Shown here in pieces: positions 11,327 through 20,148 of a stretch of 64,000 nucleotides of DNA. Source of the stretch: Loktanella sp. IMCC34160 (GTDB taxonomy: Bacteria; Pseudomonadota; Alphaproteobacteria; Rhodobacterales; Rhodobacteraceae); the NCBI RefSeq assembly GCF_004145845.1, contig NZ_SELP01000002.1, forward strand, positions 62,001 to 126,000, written 5' to 3'. The translations under genes and the position numbers were made by a program. How positions within the stretch are numbered: position 1 is the stretch's first letter; each line of letters opens with the position of its first letter. Below the pieces are notes generated by a model that worked only from the letters and a program-made list of their open reading frames with translations, did no database searches and was not told where the DNA came from.

Positions 11327-11626
11327 ATTCGAAGCGCCACCCTTTGTCTGCGTTTGCATCGCTATGGGTTGATTTGGAACGAAGTTAGACCCGGCGACGG
11401 ACTCCCGAAGTTAGGAATGGAGGGGAAGGGAGCGTGACCCAAACGCCCAGTTGAAGGCGCGGACTTGCGCCGCAAAGATGACGTACTTCTCAAAAGGGCT
11501 CCCTGCCACCTTTCATTGCGTCACAGCTTCGGCAGGCCAGAGTCTGGTCTACATCACCGCGGCGCGGCCCGTTGGAGCCGCCATTTGTGCACCTTGCAGC
11601 AATTGAGCGACTTAATCGTCGTTCTG
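11327..11626. other. Gene-free stretch before an IS5 scar
   Basis: No gene supported. It holds GCCGCCATTTGT at 11577-11588 followed by a CCTTGCAGCA segment, similar to 4748-4780. Otherwise it looks like decayed intergenic sequence. Confidence 0.35.
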
Positions 11627-11842
11627 TGCACGACGAACTGGTCCAGCTACGGCTCATCGCTGCGCAAGCTGGGATCGCTGCTGATCTGGGTCGGCAAGGA
11701 CATGAGTTGGCGCGCGCCGCGTGACGGTCGGCCCGGTCGTCCGCCCGTCTATTCCGATGCGGCTATCCGGTTCTGCCTGTCGATCACAGTGCTGATCAAG
11801 CTGCCACTTCGCGAGACCGCCGAGATCATCCGCTTGGCATGA
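11627..11842 (+). pseudogene. N-terminal fragment of an IS5-family transposase
   Basis: About 71 residues (from TTNWSSYGSSLRKLGSLLIW through DGRPGRPPVYSDAAIRFC to LPLRETAEIIRLA) match the first part of IS5-family (IS903/IS5-like) transposases. The frame then meets a stop at 11840-11842 and the catalytic DDE region is missing. No start codon with a ribosome binding site or terminal inverted repeat was found. It borders the unusual C-terminus of the alpha-glucosidase gene on the opposite strand, so it probably marks a deletion end. A different element from the one at 21.6 kb, which differs clearly in sequence over the shared region. Confidence 0.75.
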
Positions 11843-11863
11843 CGTCAGCGGGTTAAGGGGCAG

Positions 11864-13615
11864 TCACGCCTCAAGCGCGTGTTGCGCAACAACGCCATTT
11901 TGATGACAGCAGCGTTTCGAATGTTGTGCGTTTCTTAGAACTGCATAGGCTTCATATGGCTCCAGTACAGTGACGGAGTCTATGCTGTGGCGCGAAGCAA
12001 TATTTGAGACTAGCGGCTGGCCTTGACCGCAAAGCGCCGGCGGAGCCACGAATTCCACAGAGTCCGCCGACATGTTTGCCACCACCGCAATTGTCTGATC
12101 CCCAAGCTCGCGCGTATAGGCGCAGACCTGTTTGTGATCGACGACGTGGAAAGTGGTGCGACCTTCGCGCACGACCGCGCTGGTCTTGCGCATCTCGATC
12201 AACTGTTTGTAGGTGTGAATGATCCCGTCAGGGTCGGCGCCGTCGGCGGCGACGTTGATCGTGGTGTGATTCATGTTCACATCGATCCAGGGCGCACCGG
12301 CGCCGAAGCCCGCGTTTTCCCCCGCCGTCCATTGCATCGGGGTGCGGGCATTGTCGCGTGCATTGCGGCGCGCTCCTTCAAGAAACACTTCCACCGTACT
12401 GCCCTTTTCGAGCGCCTCCGCCAAGCGTCCAGCCACTTCGAGGTCGCGGTATTGTTCCAGTGAGTGGAAATTCGCGTTTGTCATGCCGATCTCTTCGCCT
12501 TGATAGACAAAGGGGGTGCCCTTGAGCAGGTGCATCATGATGGCGAGCATTTTCGCGGATCGGTTGCGGTAGGTGCCGTCGTCTCCATATCGCGAGACCT
12601 GCCGCGGCAGGTCGTGGTTGGACAGAAAGAGCGAGTTCCAGCCGCTGTCTTCCAGCGCATATTGCCAATTGGCCAAGGTCGTCTTGAAGCGCGGCAGGTC
12701 TACCGGGACGTTCTTCCACTTGCCGAATTCGGGATCCCAGGTCGCCTTGATATGGTCGAACTGGAAGATCATCGAGAGCTCGTCCCGATCCTCACCGCAG
12801 TAGAGCGGGCCGGTCTCGGGGCTGGCGCACCAGCTTTCGCCGACGGTCAGCACGTCGCGACCTTTCACCGTCTGACTGTGCATTTCCTGAAGAAAGTCGT
12901 GCAGATATGGGCCTTCAGCCAGCTTTCCGGCCCCGACATCCTTGCCGATCAGATCGATGACATCCATCCGAAAGCCCGCGATGCCGCGATCCAGCCACCA
13001 ATTCATCATTGCGTAGATTTCCGCCCGCAATTCTGGATTTTGCCAGTTCAGGTCGGGCTGTCCGCTTGCGAATTGATGGAAGTAGAATTTCCCGACCTCG
13101 GGCAGATGGGTCCAGGCGGGGCCGCCAAAGACCGACTCGATGTCGCTAGGCAGGACATCCGGGCCGTCCGTTGCGTCGGCCCAGATGAAATAGTCGTGTT
13201 CGCGACATACCGAAGAGGCAACGGCCTTCCTGAACCACGCGTGCTGATCCGAACAATGGTTCACGACTAGGTCCATGACCAGACCAATGCCGCGGTTGGC
13301 CGCCTCATCGATCAGCCGGTCCAAATCCTGCATCGTGCCGTATTCAGGCGCGACATCCTGGTAGTCCGAGATGTCGTAGCCGTTATCGACCATCGGCGAG
13401 CGATAGACCGGCGACAACCAGATGAACCCGATGCCCAGATCCTGAAGATGATCCAGTTTCGAGATGATACCCGGAATGTCGCCGATCCCGTCGCCGTTGC
13501 TGTCGCAAAAGCTGCGCGGATAGATCTGATACCCCGTCGCCTTCTTCCACCACGGCGTAGTCACGGCACCATCGCGCGCGGACGGCCTTGTCATTTTGAT
13601 ATCATGCAATGTCAT
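11864..13615 (-). CDS. GH13 alpha-glucosidase (oligo-1,6-/alpha-glucosidase type)
   Basis: 583-aa glycoside hydrolase family 13 enzyme. Conserved regions are visible: YQIYPRSFCDSNGDGIGD (about 29), DLVVNHCSDQH (region I, about 115), GFRMDVIDLI with the nucleophile Asp (about 220), LTVGESW with the acid/base Glu (about 272), and LSNHDLPR with the transition-state Asp (about 345). No signal peptide, so it hydrolyses alpha-glucosides in the cytoplasm after uptake by the upstream ABC genes, from which it is separated by 24 bases. The last 20 or so residues, after EPYEAYAVLRN, where family members normally end, are an unrelated Cys/His/Gln-rich tail that probably arose from a sequence junction next to the IS5 fragment. 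Confidence 0.93.
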   Translation of the reverse strand: MTLHDIKMTRPSARDGAVTTPWWKKATGYQIYPRSFCDSNGDGIGDIPGIISKLDHLQDLGIGFIWLSPVYRSPMVDNGYDISDYQDVAPEYGTMQDLDRLIDEAANRGIGLVMDLVVNHCSDQHAWFRKAVASSVCREHDYFIWADATDGPDVLPSDIESVFGGPAWTHLPEVGKFYFHQFASGQPDLNWQNPELRAEIYAMMNWWLDRGIAGFRMDVIDLIGKDVGAGKLAEGPYLHDFLQEMHSQTVKGRDVLTVGESWCASPETGPLYCGEDRDELSMIFQFDHIKATWDPEFGKWKNVPVDLPRFKTTLANWQYALEDSGWNSLFLSNHDLPRQVSRYGDDGTYRNRSAKMLAIMMHLLKGTPFVYQGEEIGMTNANFHSLEQYRDLEVAGRLAEALEKGSTVEVFLEGARRNARDNARTPMQWTAGENAGFGAGAPWIDVNMNHTTINVAADGADPDGIIHTYKQLIEMRKTSAVVREGRTTFHVVDHKQVCAYTRELGDQTIAVVANMSADSVEFVAPPALCGQGQPLVSNIASRHSIDSVTVLEPYEAYAVLRNAQHSKRCCHQNGVVAQHALEA

Positions 13616-13639
13616 GGATCAGTCCCGCAGGTTGCGTCT

Positions 13640-14641
13640 TTACGACATTCGCTTGCCGTCGGCGAACAGGTGCCAGTTGCTGCGATCAGCCGTCAGCGAG
13701 ATGCTGTCCCCGATCGACAGCCGTTCCTTGCCGTCGATGCGGATCAAGATCTCACCCGCCTGCTGTGTCTTGACATAGGCGACCGTCTCGGCGCCAAGGT
13801 TTTCCGCATGGCGCACCGTGCCCGACAGAAGCGCATCGTCAGGCGCGCAGCGATAGAGATGTTCCGGGCGAATGCCCAGCACGTCGCAGCCATGCTCCTT
13901 GGCGATCTGCCCTTCCATCAGATTCATGTTGGGCGACCCGATGAAGCCGGCGACGAAGGGCGTCATTGGCTTTTCATATAGTGTCATCGGGCTGCCCACC
14001 TGTTCGATCACGCCTGCGCGCAGCACCACGATCTGATCGGCCATCGTCATGGCCTCGACCTGATCATGGGTGACGTAGATCATCGTCGCGCCCATGTTGC
14101 GGTGCAGGTCGGACAGTTCGACCCGCATCTGCCCGCGCAGCGAGGCGTCGAGGTTGGATAGCGGCTCGTCAAAGAGCAGCACGCCCGCATCGCGCACGAT
14201 GGCCCGGCCGATGGCGACCCGCTGACGCTGACCGCCGGAGAGATCTTTGGGCTTACGCGTCAGAAGAGCATCCAGTTGCAGCATGTCGGCTGCCTTGGCC
14301 ACTGCCGCGTTGATCTCGGTTTGCGGGCGCTTCAGCACCTTCAGCGGGAAGGCGATGTTATCGGCAACCGTCATATGCGGATAGAGTGCGTAGGACTGGA
14401 AGACCATTGCGATCCCGCGATCTGACGGTTCCGATGTGGTAACGTCGCGACCGCCGATCTCCAGAGTGCCGGTCGAGACTTCCTCCAGCCCGGCAATCAA
14501 CCGCAAGAGTGTGGACTTGCCGCAGCCCGAGGGGCCGACGAAGACGGTAAACGATCCTTCCGGTATCTCCAGATCCAGAGGCGGGATGACCGTGACGGCC
14601 CCAAAGGATTTTTCGACTTTTTTGAGTATTACAGAAGTCAT
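13640..14641 (-). CDS. ABC transporter ATP-binding protein of the alpha-glucoside importer (UgpC/MalK type)
   Basis: 333-aa ATPase of a carbohydrate ABC importer. It shows Walker A GPSGCGKST (about 36), the Q-loop in VFQSYALYPHMT, signature LSGGQRQR (about 135), Walker B VLLFDEP, and the H-loop YVTHDQVEAM. A C-terminal OB-fold (TOBE) regulatory domain follows (LGIRPEHL, then KERLSIGDSISLTADRSNWHLF), as in MalK, UgpC and AglK. It lies between the second permease gene (12-base gap) and the alpha-glucosidase gene, a layout matching agl-type alpha-glucoside operons of rhizobia and Rhodobacterales. Confidence 0.95.
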   Translation of the reverse strand: MTSVILKKVEKSFGAVTVIPPLDLEIPEGSFTVFVGPSGCGKSTLLRLIAGLEEVSTGTLEIGGRDVTTSEPSDRGIAMVFQSYALYPHMTVADNIAFPLKVLKRPQTEINAAVAKAADMLQLDALLTRKPKDLSGGQRQRVAIGRAIVRDAGVLLFDEPLSNLDASLRGQMRVELSDLHRNMGATMIYVTHDQVEAMTMADQIVVLRAGVIEQVGSPMTLYEKPMTPFVAGFIGSPNMNLMEGQIAKEHGCDVLGIRPEHLYRCAPDDALLSGTVRHAENLGAETVAYVKTQQAGEILIRIDGKERLSIGDSISLTADRSNWHLFADGKRMS

Positions 14642-14652
14642 CTTGGCTCTCC

Positions 14653-15480
14653 TTAACCCTTGACGGCGCCGCGGGTCACACCGCTGATGATCCAGCGTTG
14701 CGCGACGATGTAGACCAGCAGCAGCGGCAGCATGGCCAGTAGGTAGCTGGCGAAGGCCAGCGTGTAGTCGGTGTTGAATTGTCCTTGCAAAGCAAACTGC
14801 TTGAGTGGCAGCGTGGCCATCTCAGGTTCCGCCAGGATGACCAGCGGCAACATGAAATCGTTCCAAGTCCAGAGCACCGTGAAGATCGCAACGGTCGCGT
14901 TGATCGGGCGCAGTAGCGGGAAGATGATTTTCCAGAAGGTCTGCCAGGGTCCGCAACCATCCACGCGTGCCGCCTCTTCGAGTTCCTCGGGCAGCGAGGC
15001 GATGTATCCGACATAGAGGAAGACGTTAAAGGCCAGCCCGTAGACGGTGTAGAGGATCACAAGGCCCACCTGGTTCGAGATCCCCAGCTGCGATGTGAGC
15101 TTCACGATCGGCAGCATGATGATCGGAAACGGAATGAACATCGCGCTGATGAAGTAGTAGTATAGGGACTGGAACGACCTCTTCTTCATGTTGCGGGCAA
15201 TGGCGTAGGCGACGAAGGAATTGGTAAAGACCGTCAGGATGACAGCGCCGGTCGTGATCAAGAAAGAGTTGAAGAACGCGCCCCAGTAGTTGGTGATCTC
15301 GATCGCCTTGGAGAAGTTCTCCCAGACGATCGGGTTCGGCCAGGATAGGATCGACTCTCCGAGTTGATCGCGCGACTTGAGTGCGATCACCACTGTCAGG
15401 TAAAGCGGGAAAAAGATGATCGACGATGCGGCGATCAGTGCGGCGGTGCCGCTCCAGTTTGTCTTCTTTCCTGCAGCCAT
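14653..15480 (-). CDS. Carbohydrate ABC transporter permease (MalG/AglG type)
   Basis: 275-aa inner-membrane permease with about six transmembrane helices and the EAA loop LEEAARVDGCGPWQTFWKIIFPLLRP (about residues 182-207), the docking site for the ATPase. It starts one base after the stop region of the preceding permease gene and ends 12 bases before the ATPase gene, so the two permeases are expressed together. The short N-terminus and the position as second permease fit the MalG class. Confidence 0.93.
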   Translation of the reverse strand: MAAGKKTNWSGTAALIAASSIIFFPLYLTVVIALKSRDQLGESILSWPNPIVWENFSKAIEITNYWGAFFNSFLITTGAVILTVFTNSFVAYAIARNMKKRSFQSLYYYFISAMFIPFPIIMLPIVKLTSQLGISNQVGLVILYTVYGLAFNVFLYVGYIASLPEELEEAARVDGCGPWQTFWKIIFPLLRPINATVAIFTVLWTWNDFMLPLVILAEPEMATLPLKQFALQGQFNTDYTLAFASYLLAMLPLLLVYIVAQRWIISGVTRGAVKG

Positions 15481-15481
15481 A

Positions 15482-16333
15482 TCAGTTCTCCCTCAGCTTG
15501 AGTGCACGCAGCTGGACAATCGACAGCACGAGGATGACGATGAAGTAGATGACGGCGTTCGCGGATTGGTAGGCGAACTGTCCACCTTCGAAACCGCCAC
15601 GATAAATCACGATCGAGATCGATTCCGTTGCCCGGCCGGGCCCCCCTCCCGTCAGCGCCATGATATGATCGAAGGCCATCAGGAAGTTCTTCAGCGCCAA
15701 CACCATGTTGATGGTGAAGAAAGGCGCAATCAGCGGGAAAGTGATCATCCGGAACTGCTGCCAGCGGCTGGCCCCGTCGATATTTGCGGCCTCATAGAGG
15801 TCGTCCGAAATCGTCTGCAAACCTGCCAGATAGAGCAGTGTGTTGAACGCCATGGCTTGCCAGACCGCCACGATGACGATTCCTATCCAGGCCAAATCGG
15901 GGTTGCCTAGGATGTTTCGGCTGAGGACCGACCCGTCGGGGAAGATGCCCGGCACGAGGTTCGACAAGATGAACTTGAAGATGAAGCCGACAATCAAGAT
16001 CGAAAGCACGTTTGGGATGAAGTAGACAGCCCGTAGAAAAGTCTTGAGCTTGATGTTCGAGTTTAGTCCGACCGCGATTGCAAGGCTTGCGATGTTGGTC
16101 AGGATCGTCGCAACAATGGCGAATTGCAGAGTGAAGAAGTAGGCGCTGAGCGCGCGCGAGTCCTTAAAGACGTTGATGTAGTTCTTGAAGCCGACGAATT
16201 CCCAGTTTCCGTAGCCCCTGAAATTCGTGAAGCTGTAGAACAGCCCCTGAAGTGCCGGGTAAGTGTGGAAACCAAAGAAAAGAATGAACGCCGGCAAGAC
16301 CATCCACCAGTAGTGGGAGCGGTTGCCAAACAT
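15482..16333 (-). CDS. Carbohydrate ABC transporter permease (MalF/AglF type)
   Basis: 283-aa inner-membrane permease with six predicted helices and an EAA loop LYEAANIDGASRWQQFRMITFPLI (about 186-209). The start at 16333 (MFGNRSHYWW) is chosen over the upstream ATG at 16387 because a GGAGAT ribosome binding site lies just before it and the first helix follows immediately. It is the first permease after the binding-protein gene, from which it is separated by about 80 bases. Confidence 0.92.
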   Translation of the reverse strand: MFGNRSHYWWMVLPAFILFFGFHTYPALQGLFYSFTNFRGYGNWEFVGFKNYINVFKDSRALSAYFFTLQFAIVATILTNIASLAIAVGLNSNIKLKTFLRAVYFIPNVLSILIVGFIFKFILSNLVPGIFPDGSVLSRNILGNPDLAWIGIVIVAVWQAMAFNTLLYLAGLQTISDDLYEAANIDGASRWQQFRMITFPLIAPFFTINMVLALKNFLMAFDHIMALTGGGPGRATESISIVIYRGGFEGGQFAYQSANAVIYFIVILVLSIVQLRALKLREN

Positions 16334-16413
16334 TGAAATCTCCGAATTGGTAGTTTTGGCGCGGCACGACAAGGGAGGATTTGTCACGCCGCGCCTTCAG
16401 CCAGCGCAGTCGA

Positions 16414-17634
16414 TTATCGCTGAGCTACCGCATCCCACTCGCTGTCGAGCTTTTGCAGGAATGCCTCTTTGTCGCCGTTCAGGAGGAACTCCTGGATAAG
16501 CGTCGAAACGTTCATACCGGCCTCGTAGTAGTGGTCAGCAAAACTAGTGATCCGGCCGCTTTCAAAGTACGGCTTCAACTCGTCGAAGATCGGATCGCTC
16601 TGGAAGACTCCATTCAGTGTCGAGAATTGTTTCTGCTCATTGATGAAACGGGTAGCGATCTCCGGCTGTTGCATAAAGGCGATGAATGCCTTGGAGTCGT
16701 CGATGTTGTCGCTCTCGGCGGAGATGGCGAAGAGTGTGTCGACACCCGAAATCAGCTTGTTCTGACTGGCGTCGTTCAGCACCGGCATCGCAAAAGCACC
16801 GATATTGATTTCAGGGTTATTCGATTGAACTGCGGGAATGGCCCAGACGCCTTGCACCAGCATGGCAGACTCGCCGTTGGCGAACGCCCGGTTGCCGTCG
16901 TCGTAGCCCGCGCCAAAGTTGTCCTCATGGCCAAGCGCCAGCAGCTGCAGCATTTTATCGGCCACGTCCGGGTATTGTTCGGCGAAGGTGGTGTCGCCAG
17001 AAGCCCTTGCTGCTGCAAAATCGGCCGACTGAATATTCGAGGCCAGCGAGTTCCACGGCACCATCAGTGTCCAGCTGTCGAGGTAGGTGTGGTAGAAGGG
17101 CGTGATGCCCGCAGCCCTCGAGGCCTCGGCCACGGCGATGAACTCGTCCCATGTGGTGGGCGTCGACCAGCCGTTCGCCTCGAAAATCTCTTTGTTGTAG
17201 AGAACCGTGTTGGCGTTGGCGGTGTAGGGTAGACCGTAGTTGCCTTCAACCTCGGTGAGGCGGGCAATCATATCGAGGTAGGCCGGCTGCACAGCCGAAG
17301 CCAGTCCCGTGTCGGAGACCTCCAGCAGGACACCGGCATCGGCCAAGTCTGCGAAGGTATTGTTCCCGTCGGTCGCGATGATGTCGGGGAGATCGCCACG
17401 CACCATCCGGGTGCGCAGAACGGTACCGGCATCGGGCATCTCGACGAGATTCACGGTGATGTCTGGATGGGCCGCCTCGAACTCGGCGATGAGCGCGACA
17501 TAGGTGTTATGCGCCTCGGCTTTCGTTTGGAAAAGTTCGATCTCTCCAGCTGTCGCCGCCGAGGCCAGCGCAAGGGCCGATAGGCCTCCAGCCATCGCAG
17601 CTGCTTTTCCAATGTTCCAATTTTCTCGGCTCAT
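16414..17634 (-). CDS. Extracellular sugar-binding protein of the alpha-glucoside ABC importer
   Basis: 406-aa family 1 solute-binding protein. A signal peptide is visible (MAGGLSALALASAATA, cut before GEIELFQ). The mature part has typical features: ITVNLVEMPDAGTVLRTRMVRGDLPDIIATDGNN and a late YEAGMNVSTLIQEFLLNGD. Start 17634 is chosen over the in-frame ATG at 17664 because GGGAGG lies 5-10 bases upstream and it gives a normal signal peptide. It heads a five-gene operon running leftwards (binding protein, two permeases, ATPase, alpha-glucosidase), divergent from a LysR gene. Substrate is inferred as an alpha-glucoside such as trehalose, sucrose or maltose. Confidence 0.92.
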   Translation of the reverse strand: MSRENWNIGKAAAMAGGLSALALASAATAGEIELFQTKAEAHNTYVALIAEFEAAHPDITVNLVEMPDAGTVLRTRMVRGDLPDIIATDGNNTFADLADAGVLLEVSDTGLASAVQPAYLDMIARLTEVEGNYGLPYTANANTVLYNKEIFEANGWSTPTTWDEFIAVAEASRAAGITPFYHTYLDSWTLMVPWNSLASNIQSADFAAARASGDTTFAEQYPDVADKMLQLLALGHEDNFGAGYDDGNRAFANGESAMLVQGVWAIPAVQSNNPEINIGAFAMPVLNDASQNKLISGVDTLFAISAESDNIDDSKAFIAFMQQPEIATRFINEQKQFSTLNGVFQSDPIFDELKPYFESGRITSFADHYYEAGMNVSTLIQEFLLNGDKEAFLQKLDSEWDAVAQR

Positions 17635-17729
17635 GCCGGCCTCCCTGATGTTGTTGGTCGTCAAGTTTGGGTTCTCCGGTATGACCTACCGGGGTGGCGG
17701 AGACGGATAAAATATTATTGATCGTTGGA

Positions 17730-17750
17730 GGTATAGACATTATCTATACC
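17730..17750. promoter_or_regulatory. LysR-type operator between the sugar operon and its regulator
   Basis: GGTATAG (17730-17736) and CTATACC (17744-17750) form a perfect seven-base inverted repeat around a seven-base AT-rich spacer. It contains the T-N11-A pattern typical of LysR-type sites, and lies 22 bases before the LysR start and about 95 bases before the binding-protein start. Likely bound by the adjacent LysR protein. Confidence 0.7.
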
Positions 17751-17771
17751 CCGTCACGAGGAGGGATGCCG

Positions 17772-18680
17772 ATGGACCGGGCGTTACGTCAGTTCTTGGC
17801 CGTTGCTGAGCATGGAAGTATCACCCGTGCTGCACGGCATCTGAACGTCACCCAACCGACGATCACGGTGAATATGCGCAAGCTTGAAGAGATCTACGGC
17901 GTGGATCTTTTCGATCGCGGTCCGAAGGGCATGACGCTGACGGAATTCGGCTCGATCCTTTATGACAATGCTCATGTCATTTCGCGCATCGAAGAACGCG
18001 CGAACCGAATGATCGCGGACCGGAAAAGGAACATTAATCAAACGCTTGCCATCGGTTGCGGTAATGTATGGTGGGAGGTATTTCTACGCGATGTGATCGT
18101 CTCGCTGGACCAGTCATCGCCCTATGCATCAATCCACGTCGAAAGCGGAAGCAACCTGTATTGCATGTGGAAACTGCTGGCCGGCGAAATCAACCTGTCT
18201 ATCAGTCATAAGATCGAGCGCCTCAGCCCACGGCTCTATGTGGAGTACATTCCCCTCTTCCGCGCGAGGGACCAGTTCTACGTCCATGAGCACCACGCCC
18301 TGGCCGGAAAGCGCTGTACGATGAAGGATTTGGAGAAGTTGGATGAAATCAGCGTCGCCAGATCCGACAGCCAGCTCGACCATATCATTCAAAGCTCGCA
18401 AGAGAATGCCCTGCCTGAAACCGGTCGACGCATATTGTCGGCAAACTCGATCATATGCTGCGCAGACATGTCTTTGTACTTCAACGCTTTCCTTCGATAT
18501 CCGGAACAGGGGGAGAAGCTTTTGAAAAGACTGAGGATGGTTCCACTACAAATAGAAGACAGCAATAGCGACCTTCAGGAGGTTGGAATCTACATCCCAT
18601 CGGAAACCCATCATGACACTTGGTTCGCTGATCTCGTGACGGCAATTAAGGAAAAATCTCGAGAGTTCCCAATTGGTTAG
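17772..18680 (+). CDS. LysR-family transcriptional regulator
   Basis: 302-aa LysR-type regulator. The helix-turn-helix covers residues 1-60 (ALRQFLAVAEHGSITRAARH, then VTQPTITVNMRKLEE), followed by the co-inducer-binding domain starting TLAIGCGN. The start at 17772 is preferred because GAGGAGGG ends six bases before it; the ATG at 17766 touches the ribosome binding site. Divergent from the alpha-glucoside operon with a palindrome between them, so it most likely controls that operon, an arrangement different from the LacI-type AglR of classical agl loci. Confidence 0.9.
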   Translation: MDRALRQFLAVAEHGSITRAARHLNVTQPTITVNMRKLEEIYGVDLFDRGPKGMTLTEFGSILYDNAHVISRIEERANRMIADRKRNINQTLAIGCGNVWWEVFLRDVIVSLDQSSPYASIHVESGSNLYCMWKLLAGEINLSISHKIERLSPRLYVEYIPLFRARDQFYVHEHHALAGKRCTMKDLEKLDEISVARSDSQLDHIIQSSQENALPETGRRILSANSIICCADMSLYFNAFLRYPEQGEKLLKRLRMVPLQIEDSNSDLQEVGIYIPSETHHDTWFADLVTAIKEKSREFPIG

Positions 18681-18742
18681 GGTCTGGACACATTGGTTTC
18701 CATCTAACGGCATGACTCATCGGTTAGAAACGAGCGGTGAAC

Positions 18743-19030
18743 ATGTCTGATCTATTCTGGTTGAGCGAAGCGTTGATGCGGGTCTGAACCCCTATTTCCC
18801 AAAATCCCAAGGTAAGCCGTGCGTCGATGACCGACGTGTGTTGAGGGGGATTATCTGCATCAACCGCGACGGCCTACGATCGCGCAACGCACCGGCGGCA
18901 TATGGGCCGCACAGGACGCGCTACAACCGTTGGAAGCGTTGGAGCGAAAGGCATCTTTTCTCGGTGGATGACGGCTCTGGCCGCCAGTCATGGCAAAGAG
19001 AAGACCGTAATGATCGACGCAACGTATCAT
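18743..19030 (+). pseudogene. Decayed IS5-superfamily (IS427-like) transposase
   Basis: Reads MSDLFWLSEALMRV then a stop; later INRDGLRSRNAPAAYGPH and YNRWKRW in one frame and GAKGIFSRWMTALAASHGKEKTVM-IDATY in another. These segments, in this order, match the N-terminal half of IS427-group transposases. At least one nonsense change and two frameshifts are present, and the C-terminal half is gone. An inactive relic at the edge of the accessory stretch. Confidence 0.75.
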
Positions 19031-19069
19031 CCGCCTCGCAGAGATAGTGTGTCCGACAACGACATCGCG

Positions 19070-19516
19070 TCACAGAGTAAACTTTGATCCATCCTGTTTG
19101 GACAGTTTCCCCATTAGGTTTCGAAGTTGGGTGACTTCGTCCTTCGTGTATACCGACAACAACTTTTCTTCGATCTGCAACATAAGGGGAACGAGGTCCT
19201 CGTATGCTCTCGCGCCGGCATTCGACAACCGAACCAGCCGGCTCCGGCCATCAAGTTTGTTGGGCTTGAATAACACCCACTTTCTAGTCTTTAGAGCCGA
19301 GATTGCGCGACTGACCGATACTTTATCCATACTCGATTTGACGACGATATCGTTTGCGGTGAACTCGCCATCGGTGCCCAGAATGGCCATGGTCCGCCAC
19401 TCATAGGGTTTGAGGCCGTATCGGGTTTCGTAGATTCTTGATACCGCCGAACTGACTTGCCGATAGAACATTCGCGTTTGGAACGGAAAAAATTCTTCAA
19501 GGATCAGTGACGCCAT
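19070..19516 (-). CDS. MarR-family transcriptional regulator
   Basis: 148-aa winged-helix regulator. After an N-terminal dimerisation helix (FYRQVSSAVSRIYETRYGLKPYEWRTM), the DNA-binding part reads FTANDIVVKSSMDKVSVSRAISALKTRKWV and the wing is PNKLDGRSRLVRLSNAGARAYEDL. MarR proteins sense phenolics, oxidants or other small molecules. It stands alone; its nearest possible target is the DoxX gene 630 bases away on the other strand, whose promoter region carries two TTTCAAATGA repeats. That link is inference. Base composition is lower in GC than the core genes. Confidence 0.88.
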   Translation of the reverse strand: MASLILEEFFPFQTRMFYRQVSSAVSRIYETRYGLKPYEWRTMAILGTDGEFTANDIVVKSSMDKVSVSRAISALKTRKWVLFKPNKLDGRSRLVRLSNAGARAYEDLVPLMLQIEEKLLSVYTKDEVTQLRNLMGKLSKQDGSKFTL

Positions 19517-20052
19517 CTTTTAGGTCCTTTTCGCCGAGCCAGTGCAGTTGAAGTAGAATCTGTGCCTCCACGGTTGTAAAGTCGGTTCGCCATCAAGATG
19601 TCTAGTCGGGCCGAGTTTGACGACTTCAACCACGAGACATACCGAGTCCAGATGAGCGAGACCGACATGGACCATCCCGAGCCTCGGCAAAGGTAGAACG
19701 GCGGCGACTTCCTTCGCGCCTCCTCCAGGGCCGTCCGTTAACTGCCAATAGAAGTCGATGTCTGAGGGCTGGTTCGCGACTGCGAGAAAGTAGCCGACAG
19801 GTTAACGCAAGACCCGGCGCGACGGCTAACGAGCGCGCGCGCTCGATCCCCATCTGGGCACGCTGAATCTGAAGGGGGCCAAGTTACCGCAGGGCGGTTC
19901 TTCTCCTTGTTTCCAGCAGGCTACAAGACAAACCTCACCACCCTGACAGTTTTGACCGGTTCCCTTTGACAGGCCTGAACTCGCCCGCCCGCGAAGTCCG
20001 GACACTCCGAACGGCCCGTCTGCAAAGGAGCGAAAGGTGGCGAAAATTAAAG
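19517..20052. other. Gene-free stretch
   Basis: No gene could be supported in these 536 bases. Short plus-strand pieces (for example DFNHETYRVQMSETD near 19618) look like decayed coding sequence but match nothing I recognise. Confidence 0.35.
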
Positions 20053-20092
20053 TTTCAAATGATATTATAGTTGACATGATTTCAAATGAAAC
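20053..20092 (+). promoter_or_regulatory. Repeat pair upstream of the DoxX gene
   Basis: TTTCAAATGA occurs at 20053-20062 and again at 20080-20089, 27 bases apart. The second copy extends to the dyad TTTCA-AA-TGAAA. A TTGACA box lies between them at 20071-20076. This looks like a promoter covered by a dyad-binding repressor, perhaps the nearby MarR protein. Confidence 0.5.
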
Positions 20093-20148
20093 CAATGCTC
20101 ACTCTTGAACCGTGAAGAACGGCGACTGTGAAGGAGGAATGAGAGACA

